Below the pieces are notes generated by a model. That model did no database searches. It saw only the letters and a program-made list of their open reading frames with translations, and was not told the origin of the DNA. Below are positions 8,270 through 17,826 of a DNA stretch of 64,000 nucleotides, in pieces. The position numbers and the translations under genes were made by a program. How positions within the stretch are numbered: the stretch's first letter is position 1; each line of letters opens with the position of its first letter. This DNA is from Gammaproteobacteria bacterium. GTDB lineage: Bacteria > Pseudomonadota > Gammaproteobacteria > JADZEE01. The stretch is from the NCBI GenBank assembly GCA_020850735.1, contig JADZEE010000044.1, positions 121,654-185,653 of the forward strand, written 5' to 3'.

Positions 8270-10639
8270 TCAGTACTGCCAGCGCAGGTTGAAACCCCAT
8301 TCCCGGCCGCGCGCCGGATAGGCGACACCCATCGTCCCGCCCTGAATGAACAGCGAATTGAAGTAGGTTTCGTCCGTGGCGTTGCGCATGAAGCCGGCCA
8401 CCTCCCACTGCTCGTCGGGCGAGTGCCAGGCGAGCCGCAGGTTGAGCAGCCCGTAGCTGTCCTCGGTGGCGACGGGGTTGTTGCTGGCCTCGTGCGCGAC
8501 CTCGTCCTGCCAGTTCCAGTCGGCGCGACCGACGAAGTTGCCGAGCGCGGTGTGCACGGTGTACTGGCCGCCGACGGCGAAGGTCCACTCCGGTGCCTTG
8601 CGCAGCTGGTCCCCCTCGTCCACGCCGGTGGTCAGGCTGAGCAGGGCATCGATCCGGGTCACCTCGCTGTGGGTGTGACCGACATTGGCGTAGACGAGCA
8701 GATCCTCGGTCAGGCTCGCCAGACCCTCGAGCTCGAAGCCGTAGACCTCGGCCTCGTCCGCATTGCGCAGGAAGACGATGAAGCCGGCGGCCGGATCGGG
8801 CTCGACGGAGATGAACTGGATGTCGCTGTAGACGGTGTAGAAACCGGCACCGTTCAAGCGCGCACGGCGCCCGAACCATTCCGACTTGAAGCCGAGCTCG
8901 TAGTTCTCCACCGACTCGGGCGCGACCGACTCCACCGCGCGCTGCGCGCCGGCACGGCCGTTGAAGGTCCCGCTGCGGAAGCCTTCCGAGTAATTGGCGT
9001 ACAGGAGGATGTCCTCGCTCGCCTGGAACTCGATGCCGACCTTGGGCGAGAAATCATTGAAGCTCGCCTGCCGGCGCGTCGGCGGCACCAGGAAGATGGG
9101 TATCCCCAGCAGCTGCGAGCTCTCGACGGTGGTATTGAAGGTGTAGAAATCCTTTTTCTCGTGCGAGTAGCGGAAACCGAAGGTGCCGCTCAGGCGTTCG
9201 GTGAAGTGCCAGGTGCCCTGCCCGAAGCCGGCATAGCTCGTCACGGCGATGTCGTTGTGCGGGCGCTGCCCCACGTCCAGGGCGACGTTGAACGGGTTGC
9301 CGGGACCGCCCGCGCAGGGCGCCGGAAACGGTGCCGGGCACACCACCCCCGGTGCCAGCGGAATGAAGGCCCCCGGCAGACCTTCCAGCGCGCTGAACAG
9401 GCCGATGACCAGCGGCACGGTGTTGTCGGAGATGGCGCGCTCGTGGAAGTAGTAAAAGCCGAGCAGCCACTCGAGCCGCTCGGCGTTGCCGAACAGCTGC
9501 AGCTCCTGGCTGAACTGGTTCTGCTCGAAGGCCTCGTCCGTGTAACCGATCGCCACGTCGGTCGCGTCGGCGTCATTGGAATAATGGGCGTCGATGTCGC
9601 GGTAGGACGTGATGGACTTGACCGTCAACTTGTCACTGACGGCCCAGGTCCCGGTCAGCGCCAGGCCATAGGTGTCGTTGTCGTCACGCGCGGGCAGGGT
9701 CGCCGAGTTGGTGTAGGGATCCTCGAGACTCCCGAGGGGCTGCAGATCCGCGGGCGTGAACGGTCGCGCCCCGGTCAGCGCGGGCAGGAAGCCGTTGTAC
9801 AGGCCGGGGATCGACTGCGCGACGGTGAAGTCGTTGAAGTAGGCGATCGCGGGCATGCTGTTCTGGTTCTGGGTGTAGTAATCAGCCGCCAGCAGAAAAT
9901 CGAGCGCCTCGCTCGCCTGCCACTTGATCTGCCCGCGCAGAGTGGCGTTCTCCTCGTTGCCGAAGTCGATCGGGACGGCGGTCGAGGTACCGAAGCCCTC
10001 GCGCGCGTCGTGCTGGAACGCGAAGCGCGCCGCGAGCGTCGCGCCCAGCGGCACGTTCAGCGCCCCTTCGATCTTCTGCCAGTCGTCGTTGCCCAGGGTG
10101 ATCTGGGCCCAGGACTGGAACTCTCCGAGTACCGGCTTGCGGGTCACCACCTGCACCGCCCCGCCGATGGTATTGCGCCCGAACAGCGTGCCCTGCGGGC
10201 CACGCAGCACTTCGATGCGCTCCATGTCCGGCAGCGTCAGCACGCCGCCGACCGAGCGCCCCAGGTACACGTCGTCCAGGTACAGGCCCACGCCCGGATC
10301 CGAGGTCGGCAGAAAGTCGGTCTGGCCGACGCCGCGCAGGTAGATCTGCGCGTTGTTGGCGGTGCCGGCGCTGTTGGCGCCCCCTTTGAAGAACATGTTC
10401 GGCGTGAGCCGACCGACGTCGGTGACGTTCACCGCCGACATCGCCCGCAGATCCTCGCCGGTGAACGCGGTCACCGCGACCGGCGTTGCCTGCAGGCTGG
10501 TCTCGCGCCGCTCGGCCGTGACGATGACTTCCTCGAGCGTGGCCGCGGCGCGCGCCGCCACCGGCAGCCACACCACGGCGAGCATGCAGGTGATGGCCGA
10601 GACCCGCTGCGTCGGGCACTTGTTGCGTAACCGCATCAT
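8270..10639 (-). CDS. TonB-dependent outer-membrane receptor
   Basis: The 789-residue protein has an N-terminal signal peptide (CMLAVVWLPVAARAA) and a TonB-box-like EEVIVTAERRETSLQ. The plug domain contains LRGVGQTDFLPTSDPGVGLYLDDVYLGR split by short gaps and EVLRGPQGTLFGRNTIGGAV, and a 22-strand barrel ends in WGFNLRWQY, with terminal Trp-x-Tyr typical of the last strand. Members of this subgroup (often annotated with aromatic and terpenoid clusters) import non-siderophore substrates. Its place downstream of the ligase and hydroquinone genes on the same strand suggests uptake of an aromatic precursor; this is inference. Confidence 0.92.
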   Translation of the reverse strand: MMRLRNKCPTQRVSAITCMLAVVWLPVAARAAATLEEVIVTAERRETSLQATPVAVTAFTGEDLRAMSAVNVTDVGRLTPNMFFKGGANSAGTANNAQIYLRGVGQTDFLPTSDPGVGLYLDDVYLGRSVGGVLTLPDMERIEVLRGPQGTLFGRNTIGGAVQVVTRKPVLGEFQSWAQITLGNDDWQKIEGALNVPLGATLAARFAFQHDAREGFGTSTAVPIDFGNEENATLRGQIKWQASEALDFLLAADYYTQNQNSMPAIAYFNDFTVAQSIPGLYNGFLPALTGARPFTPADLQPLGSLEDPYTNSATLPARDDNDTYGLALTGTWAVSDKLTVKSITSYRDIDAHYSNDADATDVAIGYTDEAFEQNQFSQELQLFGNAERLEWLLGFYYFHERAISDNTVPLVIGLFSALEGLPGAFIPLAPGVVCPAPFPAPCAGGPGNPFNVALDVGQRPHNDIAVTSYAGFGQGTWHFTERLSGTFGFRYSHEKKDFYTFNTTVESSQLLGIPIFLVPPTRRQASFNDFSPKVGIEFQASEDILLYANYSEGFRSGTFNGRAGAQRAVESVAPESVENYELGFKSEWFGRRARLNGAGFYTVYSDIQFISVEPDPAAGFIVFLRNADEAEVYGFELEGLASLTEDLLVYANVGHTHSEVTRIDALLSLTTGVDEGDQLRKAPEWTFAVGGQYTVHTALGNFVGRADWNWQDEVAHEASNNPVATEDSYGLLNLRLAWHSPDEQWEVAGFMRNATDETYFNSLFIQGGTMGVAYPARGREWGFNLRWQY

Positions 10640-10692
10640 GGTGGAGCCCCCCAGGCAGCCGCGGCGACGGGCGCGACGCCGATTCGTGTTCT

Positions 10693-10703
10693 ATACAACG
10701 TAT
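10693..10703. promoter_or_regulatory. Inverted repeat upstream of the TonB receptor gene
   Basis: ATAC-AAC-GTAT lies about 55 bp upstream of the receptor start. It shares ATACG and GTTGTAT elements with the candidate IclR operator at 20974-21004, which hints at control by the same regulator. Short motifs like this can arise by chance. Confidence 0.25.
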
Positions 10704-10904
10704 GGCTGAATCTTAAGACAATCTTTTCCTACGAACAAGTCGGCAAAAAGTCGCCTGCAATCGAGTACGAGCGGCGCTCGCGCAACGTCGGACGGAACCT
10801 GCCGTAAGCGGATCGGAGCCGGCAATCGCATGATTCAGTGACCGCGGGCCTGCGCCGGTGTTCGAGCGGCGCAGGCGGGCCGGGAACAGCAAAGGGAATG
10901 CGCG

Positions 10905-12434
10905 TCAGCCGAAGTCGGGGTCGGGCGTCGCGTAGCGTTCGCGCAGCAGCGCTTTTTGCACCTTGCCCATGCTGTTGCGCGGCAGCTCGTCGACGAACAC
11001 GACACGCTTGGGCAGTTTGTAGGCCGCCAGGTGCTCGCGCGCGGCACGGATCAGGTCCTGCGCCGTGGGCGGCTCGGCGCTGGCCGTACACACGACCGCC
11101 GCGGTCACGGCTTCACCGAAATCCGGGTGCGGCACGCCGAACACGGCCGATTCGCGCACGCCGGGGATCCGGTCGAGCACCGCCTCGACCTCCTTCGGGT
11201 ACACGTTGTAGCCACCGCTGATGACGAGATCCCGCGCCCGGCCGACGATGGCCAGATAACCGTCGGCGTCGAACACGCCGAGGTCCCCCGTGCGCAGGTA
11301 ACCGTCCACGGTGAGATCGGCCGCGCTCTTGTCGGGCATGCCCCAGTAGCCCGCAAACACGTTCGGGCCGCGCACCTGGATGGCGCCGACCGTCCCGGCC
11401 GGAACCGGCCTGCCGGCGTCGTCGACGATCCGCACCGACACCCCGGGCAACGGCGGCCCGACGGTGCCGGGCTTGCGCGGTCCGGTGAGGGGATTGGAGG
11501 TGTTCATGCCGGTTTCGGACATGCCGTAGCGCTCGAGGATCGTGTGCCCGGTGCGCGCGCGGAAGGCGGCGAAAGTCTCCTCGAGCAGGGGTGCCGAGCC
11601 GCTCACGAACAGGCGCATGTTGCGGCACAGCGCCTGGTTCAGCGCCGGCTCGGCGAGCAGGCGGGTATAGAAGGTGGGCACGCCCATGAGCACGGTCGCA
11701 CGCGGCAGCAGCGACAGGATGCTGCGGGGCTCGAACCTGGGCAGAAAGTACATGCGTGCGCCGCTCAACAGGACGCAGTGGCAGGCGACGAACAGGCCGT
11801 GCACGTGGAACAAGGGTAGCGCGTGCACGAGCACGTCACCGGCGCACATACCCCACTGCGCCACCAGCGTCAGGCCGTTACTCGCGAGATTGCCGTGCGT
11901 CACCATCACGCCCTTGGGCTGTCCGGTCGTCCCCGAGGTGTAGATCAGCGCGGCGACGTCGCCATCCTGGCGCGCCACGGTGTCGAAATCCGCCGCCTGC
12001 GACCCGGCCCGTTCGTACAGGCTGCCGCTGCCGTCGGCGTCGAGTGACAACACGCGGGCATCGCAACCGCTCGCGCCGGCGAGCGCGGTCATGTCCGCGA
12101 GCGCGGCGCCGGAGCACACGATCACGCGCGGCGTCGCGTTGCCCAGGAAATAACCGAGCTCGCTGCGCGTGTAGCCGACGTTCAGCGGCACGCACACCAG
12201 GCCCGCACGCAGGCAGGCGAGATACAGAAACAGCGCCTGCGCAGACTTGTCCACGATCATGGCGAGCCGATCGCCGGGCACCAGACCGAGCACCGTGAAC
12301 AGCGTGGCGAGACGCCCGCTGTGGGTAGCCAGATCGCCCCACGTGAACCAGCGTTCACCGTCCGTGCTCAACAGCGGCCGTGCCGGCTCGGCGCGCGCGC
12401 GCTGCTCGAACCGTGCGAACAGGTTGGCGGACAT
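10905..12434 (-). CDS. AMP-dependent acyl-CoA synthetase (ANL superfamily)
   Basis: This 509-residue ligase should activate a carboxylic acid via an acyl-adenylate to a CoA thioester. ANL motifs are clear: LIYTSGTTGQPKGVM (phosphate-binding loop, about residues 165-180), ERYGMSETGMN, YLRTGDLGVFDADGYL and the C-terminal NSMGKVQKALLRERY lysine motif. Overall length and the AVLDRIPGVRESAVFG region resemble malonyl-CoA synthetase/MatB-like and medium-chain ligases. The substrate is not determinable. It lies between the TonB receptor and the thiolase on the same strand, so it may activate an aromatic or dicarboxylic intermediate. A MITE-like repeat abuts its start. Confidence 0.85.
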   Translation of the reverse strand: MSANLFARFEQRARAEPARPLLSTDGERWFTWGDLATHSGRLATLFTVLGLVPGDRLAMIVDKSAQALFLYLACLRAGLVCVPLNVGYTRSELGYFLGNATPRVIVCSGAALADMTALAGASGCDARVLSLDADGSGSLYERAGSQAADFDTVARQDGDVAALIYTSGTTGQPKGVMVTHGNLASNGLTLVAQWGMCAGDVLVHALPLFHVHGLFVACHCVLLSGARMYFLPRFEPRSILSLLPRATVLMGVPTFYTRLLAEPALNQALCRNMRLFVSGSAPLLEETFAAFRARTGHTILERYGMSETGMNTSNPLTGPRKPGTVGPPLPGVSVRIVDDAGRPVPAGTVGAIQVRGPNVFAGYWGMPDKSAADLTVDGYLRTGDLGVFDADGYLAIVGRARDLVISGGYNVYPKEVEAVLDRIPGVRESAVFGVPHPDFGEAVTAAVVCTASAEPPTAQDLIRAAREHLAAYKLPKRVVFVDELPRNSMGKVQKALLRERYATPDPDFG

Positions 12435-12443
12435 GCGTCAGAA

Positions 12444-12617
12444 CTCGGGAAACATTCGCCCGCCGCAGCGAGACGGTTGCCGGGCGTTCCGGGCCAGGCG
12501 CGGGGGTGCACGAAATCGCGCGCACAGCGGGCCTGCGGAAACGATTCCGGGGATCCCCGCAACGCCGCCAGGGGCGTCCAGGGGCCGTTGCAGCAGGCGC
12601 GGTGACGGTTTCACATG
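12444..12617. mobile_element. MITE-like 174-bp repeat, copy A (diverged termini)
   Basis: This copy has the same 174-bp length and most of the same sequence as the copies at 37099 and 40251, in the same orientation. Its termini have decayed: CTCGGGAAAC at the left and GTTTCACATG at the right instead of the perfect CTCGTGAAAC/GTTTCACGAG pair. It lies between the ligase start and the thiolase stop. No transposase is present, so it would be a non-autonomous element. Confidence 0.8.
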
Positions 12618-12725
12618 CTCTGCGTCGTGAACGATCATCGGCGCCGGATATTGTTCACTGCGTCCCGTGCGCGCCCGGGAGCGGCGCCGGGGGTGAGGGA
12701 CGGTGTGCGCCGCCCCACCCGGCCG

Positions 12726-13931
12726 TCAGATCCGCTCGATGACGGTCGCGATACCCTGCCCCACGCCGATGCACATCGTGCACAGGGCGTAGCGGCCGCC
12801 GCTGCGCACGAGCTGGTACATCGCGGTGGTCACCAGGCGCGCGCCGCTCATGCCGAGCGGATGCCCGAGCGCGATGGCACCGCCGTTCGGATTCACGTGC
12901 GCGGCGTCGTCCGGCAGGCCGAGCTCGCGCAGGCACGCCAGTGCCTGGGCGGCGAACGCCTCGTTGAGCTCAATCACGTCCATCTGCCCGAGCGCCAAGC
13001 CCGCGCGGGCGAGCACCTTGCGGCTCGCGGGCACGGGACCGATCCCCATGATGCGCGGCTCCACGCCGGCAACGGCCATGCCGACGATACGCGCGCGCGG
13101 CGTCAGGCCATACTGCGCGGCGGCCGCTGCCGAGGCGATGATCAGGGCGCCGGCACCGTCGTTCACGCCCGAGGCGTTGCCGGCGGTGACGGTACCGTCT
13201 TTCCTGACGATCGGGCGCAGCTTGGCGAGCGCTTCGAGCGTGGTGTCGGGTCGTGGATGTTCGTCGGTATCGACGACCTGTGGCGCACCCTTGCGCTGCG
13301 CGATGTGCACGGGAACGATCTCGTCGGCGAACGTGCCCTCGCCGATGGCGCGGCCCGTGCGCTGCTGGCTGCGCAGCGCGTAGGCGTCCTGGTCCGCGCG
13401 CGCAATGCCGAACTGCGCCGCGACGTTCTCCGCCGTTTCCGGCATCGAGTCGACCCCGTACTGCGCCTTCATCTGCGCGTTGACGAAGCGCCAACCGATG
13501 GTGGTGTCGTAGATCTCGGCGTTGCGATCGAAGGCGCTGGTGGCCTTGGCGAGCACGAACGGGGCGCGCGACATCGACTCCGCGCCACCGGCGACGACGA
13601 GCTCCGCCGCCCCGGCCTGGATGGCCTGGGCGGCGATGCCGATCGCGTTCATGCCCGAGCCGCACAGGCGGTTCACGGTCGCACCCGGCACGTCCACCGG
13701 CAGGCCGGCGAGCAGCGCGGCCATACGCGCCAGGTTGCGATTGTCCTCGCCGGCGCCGTTGGCGTTGCCGAGGACGACGTCATCGACCCGCGTCCAGTCG
13801 ACGCGCGGGTTGCGATCGATCAGTGCCTTGAGCGCAATCGCGGCGAGATCGTCGGTACGGACGCCGGCGAGCGCGCCGGCGTAGCGACCGACCGGCGTGC
13901 GCACGGCGTCACAGATGAAAGCTTCGTTCAT
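12726..13931 (-). CDS. pcaF: 3-oxoadipyl-CoA thiolase
   Basis: The enzyme cleaves 3-oxoadipyl-CoA to succinyl-CoA and acetyl-CoA, the last step of the 3-oxoadipate pathway. The start chosen is the ATG at 13931 ([19 protein letters not shown]), giving 401 residues, the normal thiolase length. The longer frame adds unrelated sequence. The nucleophilic Cys is about residue 90 ([10 protein letters not shown]). The C-terminal [16 protein letters not shown] and [13 protein letters not shown] motifs hold the catalytic His and second Cys. The N-terminus closely matches PcaF/PaaJ rather than biosynthetic thiolases. It acts directly after the CatIJ CoA transferase encoded upstream on the same strand. 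Confidence 0.92.
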   Translation of the reverse strand: MNEAFICDAVRTPVGRYAGALAGVRTDDLAAIALKALIDRNPRVDWTRVDDVVLGNANGAGEDNRNLARMAALLAGLPVDVPGATVNRLCGSGMNAIGIAAQAIQAGAAELVVAGGAESMSRAPFVLAKATSAFDRNAEIYDTTIGWRFVNAQMKAQYGVDSMPETAENVAAQFGIARADQDAYALRSQQRTGRAIGEGTFADEIVPVHIAQRKGAPQVVDTDEHPRPDTTLEALAKLRPIVRKDGTVTAGNASGVNDGAGALIIASAAAAAQYGLTPRARIVGMAVAGVEPRIMGIGPVPASRKVLARAGLALGQMDVIELNEAFAAQALACLRELGLPDDAAHVNPNGGAIALGHPLGMSGARLVTTAMYQLVRSGGRYALCTMCIGVGQGIATVIERI

Positions 13932-13969
13932 GGCGGATTCCCTCGAGTGGCGGGTGCTGGGGCCGGCGC

Positions 13970-14932
13970 TCAGAGATCGAGCACGATCAGCGCGCTCTTC
14001 GCGCGCGAGCAGCACGGTGTCATCTGCGTGTTCGCGGCGTGCTCGTCGTCGCTGAGAAAGGCGTCGCGATGATCGGGCTGGCCCTCGAGCACGCCCGTCA
14101 GGCAGGTGCCGCAGATCCCCTGCTCGCACGAGACGGGGATGTCCACACCGTGTCCGGCCAGCGCGTCGACGATGGTCTTGTTCGCGGGGATCTCGTACTC
14201 CGCCCCCGTGCTCGCGATCCGGACCCGGAACGAGCCGTCATGGTCGTGGCCGGCCTGGGGATCGGCGGAGAAGTACTCGCGGTGCACACGGCCCTCGGGC
14301 CAGCCGCCGACCTGTCCGAGCACGTAGTCCATCATGCCCTTGGGGCCGCATACGTACAGGCTGGTGCCGGCCCCGGGCGAGCGCAGCAGCGCGGGGGCGT
14401 CGAGCAGCTGATCCTTCGGGCCGTCGTCGAAATGCAGCTGCACACGGTCGGCGAACGGCGCGCTGGTGAGCAGATCGTGGAACGCGGTGCGCGCGCGTGA
14501 ACGCGTGCAGTAGTGCAGCTCGAAGCTCGCACCGAGCGCCGCCAGCCGGTACGCCATCGCGATCATCGGCGTCACACCGATACCGCCGGCGAGCAGGATC
14601 GAATGGCTCGCGCGCTCATCGAGGTGGAATGTGTTGCGCGGTGTACTGATGCTGATGCGGTCGCCCGCGTTCACGCGCTCGTGCATGGCCACGGAGCCGC
14701 CGCGGCTTTGCGCCTCGCGCAGCACGCCGAGCCGGTAGCGATGCCGCTCGCGCGGATCGTTGCACAGCGAATACTGGCGGATGAGGCCGTCGCCCAGGTG
14801 CACGTCGATGTGCGCGCCCGCCGTGAATTCCGGCAGCTCGCCGCCGTCGCCCGACACGAGCTCAAAAGACGCGATGTCCTGCGCTTCGATGGACTTGTTC
14901 GCGACCACGACGATGAGGCGTTCATTCGACAT
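13970..14932 (-). CDS. FNR-type oxidoreductase with C-terminal [2Fe-2S] domain (phthalate dioxygenase reductase/VanB family)
   Basis: This 320-residue electron-transfer protein has three parts: an FMN-binding beta-barrel (about 1-100, RQYSLCNDP), an NAD-binding region (about 105-220, [13 protein letters not shown] and [10 protein letters not shown]) and a C-terminal plant-type ferredoxin domain with [10 protein letters not shown]. It should pass electrons from NADH to a Rieske oxygenase. No oxygenase alpha subunit is seen in the window, so its partner lies elsewhere; an O-demethylase that makes hydroquinone would fit the context. The start at 14932 ([10 protein letters not shown]) is preferred over 14968. 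An 11-C tract lies about 70 bp upstream. Confidence 0.85.
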   Translation of the reverse strand: MSNERLIVVVANKSIEAQDIASFELVSGDGGELPEFTAGAHIDVHLGDGLIRQYSLCNDPRERHRYRLGVLREAQSRGGSVAMHERVNAGDRISISTPRNTFHLDERASHSILLAGGIGVTPMIAMAYRLAALGASFELHYCTRSRARTAFHDLLTSAPFADRVQLHFDDGPKDQLLDAPALLRSPGAGTSLYVCGPKGMMDYVLGQVGGWPEGRVHREYFSADPQAGHDHDGSFRVRIASTGAEYEIPANKTIVDALAGHGVDIPVSCEQGICGTCLTGVLEGQPDHRDAFLSDDEHAANTQMTPCCSRAKSALIVLDL

Positions 14933-15002
14933 CTGCGGGGCTCCCGATCCGGGCTTGAAAAGTCGCATAGGATACCAGCCGCGCGGCCGGGTCGCGCGGC
15001 CG

Positions 15003-15013
15003 CCCCCCCCCCC
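15003..15013. repeat. Homopolymeric C11 tract
   Basis: Eleven consecutive C residues lie in the 122-bp gap between the MaoC-like gene and the reductase gene. Such tracts can slip during replication and change promoter spacing or translation, or they may simply be error-prone in assembly. Confidence 0.7.
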
Positions 15014-15054
15014 GGCGCGCCGTCGCGGCACGGCGATCGAAGCGGCACGAGCTC

Positions 15055-15903
15055 TCAGGCGGCGGTGCCGCTCATCGCCACCACGCCGTCGCAGCGTCGC
15101 GCCTCGAGGACGAGCCCCGTGGCGGCGGCCGTGACCAGCAGCTGCAAGGGCGCGGAATCGAACAGGGGTGCGCGGGCACGGAGCTCGAACCGTCGCAACG
15201 TCCGCCCGGCGTCTCCGGCGCACATCGCGGCGAGCAGAATCGCCGTGAACGGCGCGTGCACGACCAGCGCCGGATAGCCCTCCACGTCGCGCGCGTAGGC
15301 GCGGTCGTAGTGGATACGGTGACCGTTGAACGTCAGCGCCGAGAAGCGGAACAGCATCACCGGATCGATCACCACGGTTCGTGCCAGGGCGCCGGCGGGC
15401 GGTGGCGCGAAAGGCCGCGTCGCGGGCAACGGCACGCGCTCACCCGCTGCGCGATAAACGATGCTCTGGTGCTCCTCGACGCACAAGCTGCCGTGCTGGC
15501 TGATGCGAAACCGGACCGTGACGAACACCAGTGGATCACCGGCCCGGTGCTTTTCGTCGATTGCGACGACCTCGGCGACGCGTTCGGCCGCGGCGCCGAT
15601 CCGCAGCGGTGCGTGAAGCTCGACGCGGGTGCCGGCGAACATGCGGCGCGGCAGGCTCACCGGGGGCATGAACCCGCCCCGGCGCGGGTGCCCGTCGGCG
15701 CCGATCCCGGCCATGGGCACGGCCGGCAGGAAATACAGCCAGTGCCACAGCGGCGGCAGCGCGTCGGCCACGACCGGATCCGGCCCGGCATCCAGCGTCG
15801 CGCGCAGGCGCTGCGCCGGGCCCGGCGCGATGAGGTCGGTCAACGTCTCGACCTGGGCGCGCCAGTCGGCGTAACGCACCGGCGGCGGTGTTGCGCCCGC
15901 CAT
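15055..15903 (-). CDS. MaoC/FAS1-type acyl-CoA hydratase-dehydratase (mesaconyl-C4-CoA hydratase-like)
   Basis: The 282-residue protein resembles the HTD2/mesaconyl-C4-CoA hydratase group: an N-terminal FAS1-like dehydratase half (VADALPPLWHWLYFLP, GGFMPPVSLPRRMFAG) and a C-terminal hot-dog half with FSALTFNGHRIHYDRAYAR, which carries the hydratase motif with catalytic Asp/His. It should hydrate or dehydrate a short CoA thioester. Its location between the CoA transferase and ferredoxin reductase genes suggests a CoA-ester step in the same catabolic scheme, though the hydroquinone route as normally drawn does not need it. Confidence 0.75.
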   Translation of the reverse strand: MAGATPPPVRYADWRAQVETLTDLIAPGPAQRLRATLDAGPDPVVADALPPLWHWLYFLPAVPMAGIGADGHPRRGGFMPPVSLPRRMFAGTRVELHAPLRIGAAAERVAEVVAIDEKHRAGDPLVFVTVRFRISQHGSLCVEEHQSIVYRAAGERVPLPATRPFAPPPAGALARTVVIDPVMLFRFSALTFNGHRIHYDRAYARDVEGYPALVVHAPFTAILLAAMCAGDAGRTLRRFELRARAPLFDSAPLQLLVTAAATGLVLEARRCDGVVAMSGTAA

Positions 15904-16165
15904 CAGCCGGGGCCGCGCACCGGCGCCCGCCGCACACCATCGCGTCCGCCGGAGCGCGCGCGCCGCAACGCGCCCGGGTTGTCGCCGCCAGCTGCGATCC
16001 GCGGTTCGACCCGGGTACGCGCGCGGAACTCGGCGCCGCGGGCGGCAACGGACCGGGCATGCACGGGAAACATCGTCAGATCTCCCCGGGCTTATCTTTT
16101 CGGTCGCGCCGGGACTTGCCGACTGCCCGGATCGTGACCATCCGCACGAGCGTTCGGATCACGGC

Positions 16166-16939
16166 TCAACCTGCGTGCGCGAGTGCCGTGCGCCGGTTCA
16201 GATCGCGCAGCACGGCGATCTCGGCCGCGGTTGGCGCGGGCGTCTCGTGCAGCCCGGCGGCGTGGCGCAGCGGCCAGCCCGTATGAGCGGCCATGTCCTG
16301 GAAGGTCACGCCCGGGTACAACTGCGTCGCCACCAGCTCGCGCGTGTGCGGTTCCGGCTCGAGCACGCCGAGATCGGTGATCACCACGGTCGGCCCCAGG
16401 GTATGCAGTCCGGCGCGCGCGCGCGTGTCACCGCCGCGCAGGTGACCGGCCGAGGTGATGAAATCGAGCTCGGCGACGAACGCGCGTGGCGTCTGCTCGA
16501 GCATGACGAATACCTCACCGCATGCCGCCGCGATCTCGGGTGCGCCACCGGCGCCCGGCAGGCGTACCACGGGCCGGTCGTAGTCCCCGATCACGGTGGT
16601 GTTGATGTTGGCGTAACGGTCGATTTGTGCGGCGCCGAGGAAGCCGACGTCGATGCGACCGCCCTGCAGCCAGTAGCGGAACATCTCCGGTACCGGCACG
16701 ACGCTGGCGGCCGTGCGCGCGAGCTCACCGTCGCCGATCGACAGCGGCAGCACGGTCGGCCTGGCACCGATGGTGCCGGACTCGTAGATGAGCACGATTT
16801 CCGGTGCATGGCTGAGCCGCGCCAGGTTCGCGGCGACACTGGGCAGACCGATACCGACGAAGCACACCACCTGGTCGCGCAGCTGGCGGGCGGCGACGAT
16901 GGTCATGATTTCCTCGCGGGTGCAGTGCTCAGCCGACAC
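16166..16939 (-). CDS. catJ: 3-oxoadipate CoA-transferase subunit B (CatJ type)
   Basis: This is the beta subunit of the succinyl-CoA:3-oxoadipate CoA transferase. From the GTG at 16939 it has 257 residues beginning VSAEHCTREEIMT, which aligns with the usual MSAEY start of CatJ, so GTG is preferred over the ATG at 16906. Family features are VVCFVGIGLPS, EIVLIYESGTIGARP, LPLSIGDGELA and INTTVIGDYDRP. It overlaps catI by 11 nt, as expected for an obligate heterodimer. Activating 3-oxoadipate prepares it for the thiolase encoded downstream. Confidence 0.9.
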   Translation of the reverse strand: MSAEHCTREEIMTIVAARQLRDQVVCFVGIGLPSVAANLARLSHAPEIVLIYESGTIGARPTVLPLSIGDGELARTAASVVPVPEMFRYWLQGGRIDVGFLGAAQIDRYANINTTVIGDYDRPVVRLPGAGGAPEIAAACGEVFVMLEQTPRAFVAELDFITSAGHLRGGDTRARAGLHTLGPTVVITDLGVLEPEPHTRELVATQLYPGVTFQDMAAHTGWPLRHAAGLHETPAPTAAEIAVLRDLNRRTALAHAG

Positions 16940-17804
16940 GGGCCATGCTTCCATGCCCCGCCGCGGCGACGCTGCGCAGATACCCGGCGAAATCAGCGGT
17001 CGACAGCACGTGGCGTTGCATCCAGGCTCTGAACGCCTCACGGTCGCGCGCGATCGCATCCCATTGCGTGTAAAAGCGGTTGTCGCGCTCGTAATAGCCC
17101 AGAGCGTAGGACGGGTGCGCGCCCGAAGGTACTTCACACACCGCGCTGACGACCCAGTTCGGCAGGATGCACTGGTCGGGCATCGGCTCGAGATCCTCGA
17201 CGATCTCCTCCACCGTGACGATGGCGCGGTCGGCGCACAGCACCGCCTCCTTGTGCACGCCGACGATGCCCCACAGCTGGACGTTGCCCCTGCGGTCCGC
17301 GCGTTGCGCATGGATCAGCGCGACGTCGGCGCGGATGGCGGTCACGGCGGCCAGTTCCTCGCCGGTGAACGGACAGCGCAGGGTGCGGATCTCCGGGTTG
17401 TGCGCCGGCAGATCGGTGCCGCGGTAGCCGCGCAGCACGCCGAAGGGCAGGCGGCTGGCGCCGGCGACGTAGGCGCTGGCCATGTCGGCATGGCTACGCT
17501 CGGACAGTGCGATCGGATTCGGCCAGCCGTGCTCGACGGCGTCACGAAACCGGTGCAGGGAACCCACACCGGGATTGCCGCCCCAGGAAAAGCGCAGACG
17601 CTGCACCAGCCCCATGCCGATGATCTGGTCACAGATGATGTCCGGCGTCATCTTCACCAGCGTCAGATCGCGCCGGCCCTGGCGGATGATCTCGTGTCCC
17701 GCGGCGTGCGGGATCAGATGGGTGAATCCCTCGGCAACGACCGTGTCGCCATCGTGCACCAGGTGCGCGATCGCCTCGCGCAGGGTACAGATCTCCGCCC
17801 GCAT
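16929..17804 (-). CDS. catI: 3-oxoadipate CoA-transferase subunit A (CatI type)
   Basis: This 291-residue alpha subunit belongs to the CatI branch of the glutaconate-type CoA transferases. Recognisable segments are VVAEGFTHLIPHAAGHE, LRFSWGGNPGVGSLHR, RTLRCPFTGEELAAV, RADRRGNVQLWG and VEEIVEDLEPMP. Together with CatJ it moves CoA from succinyl-CoA to 3-oxoadipate. It follows the semialdehyde dehydrogenase gene by 22 nt in the hydroquinone operon, which supports 3-oxoadipate as its substrate. Confidence 0.9.
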   Translation of the reverse strand: MRAEICTLREAIAHLVHDGDTVVAEGFTHLIPHAAGHEIIRQGRRDLTLVKMTPDIICDQIIGMGLVQRLRFSWGGNPGVGSLHRFRDAVEHGWPNPIALSERSHADMASAYVAGASRLPFGVLRGYRGTDLPAHNPEIRTLRCPFTGEELAAVTAIRADVALIHAQRADRRGNVQLWGIVGVHKEAVLCADRAIVTVEEIVEDLEPMPDQCILPNWVVSAVCEVPSGAHPSYALGYYERDNRFYTQWDAIARDREAFRAWMQRHVLSTADFAGYLRSVAAAGHGSMARVG

Positions 17805-17826
17805 CGACCCGATCCCCGGCTCGCGC

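Noticed and set aside
14933..15223. Longer N-terminus of the ferredoxin reductase across the C11 tract
   Set aside because: The frame passes through the poly-C tract and low-complexity sequence. VanB-type homology starts at [10 protein letters not shown].
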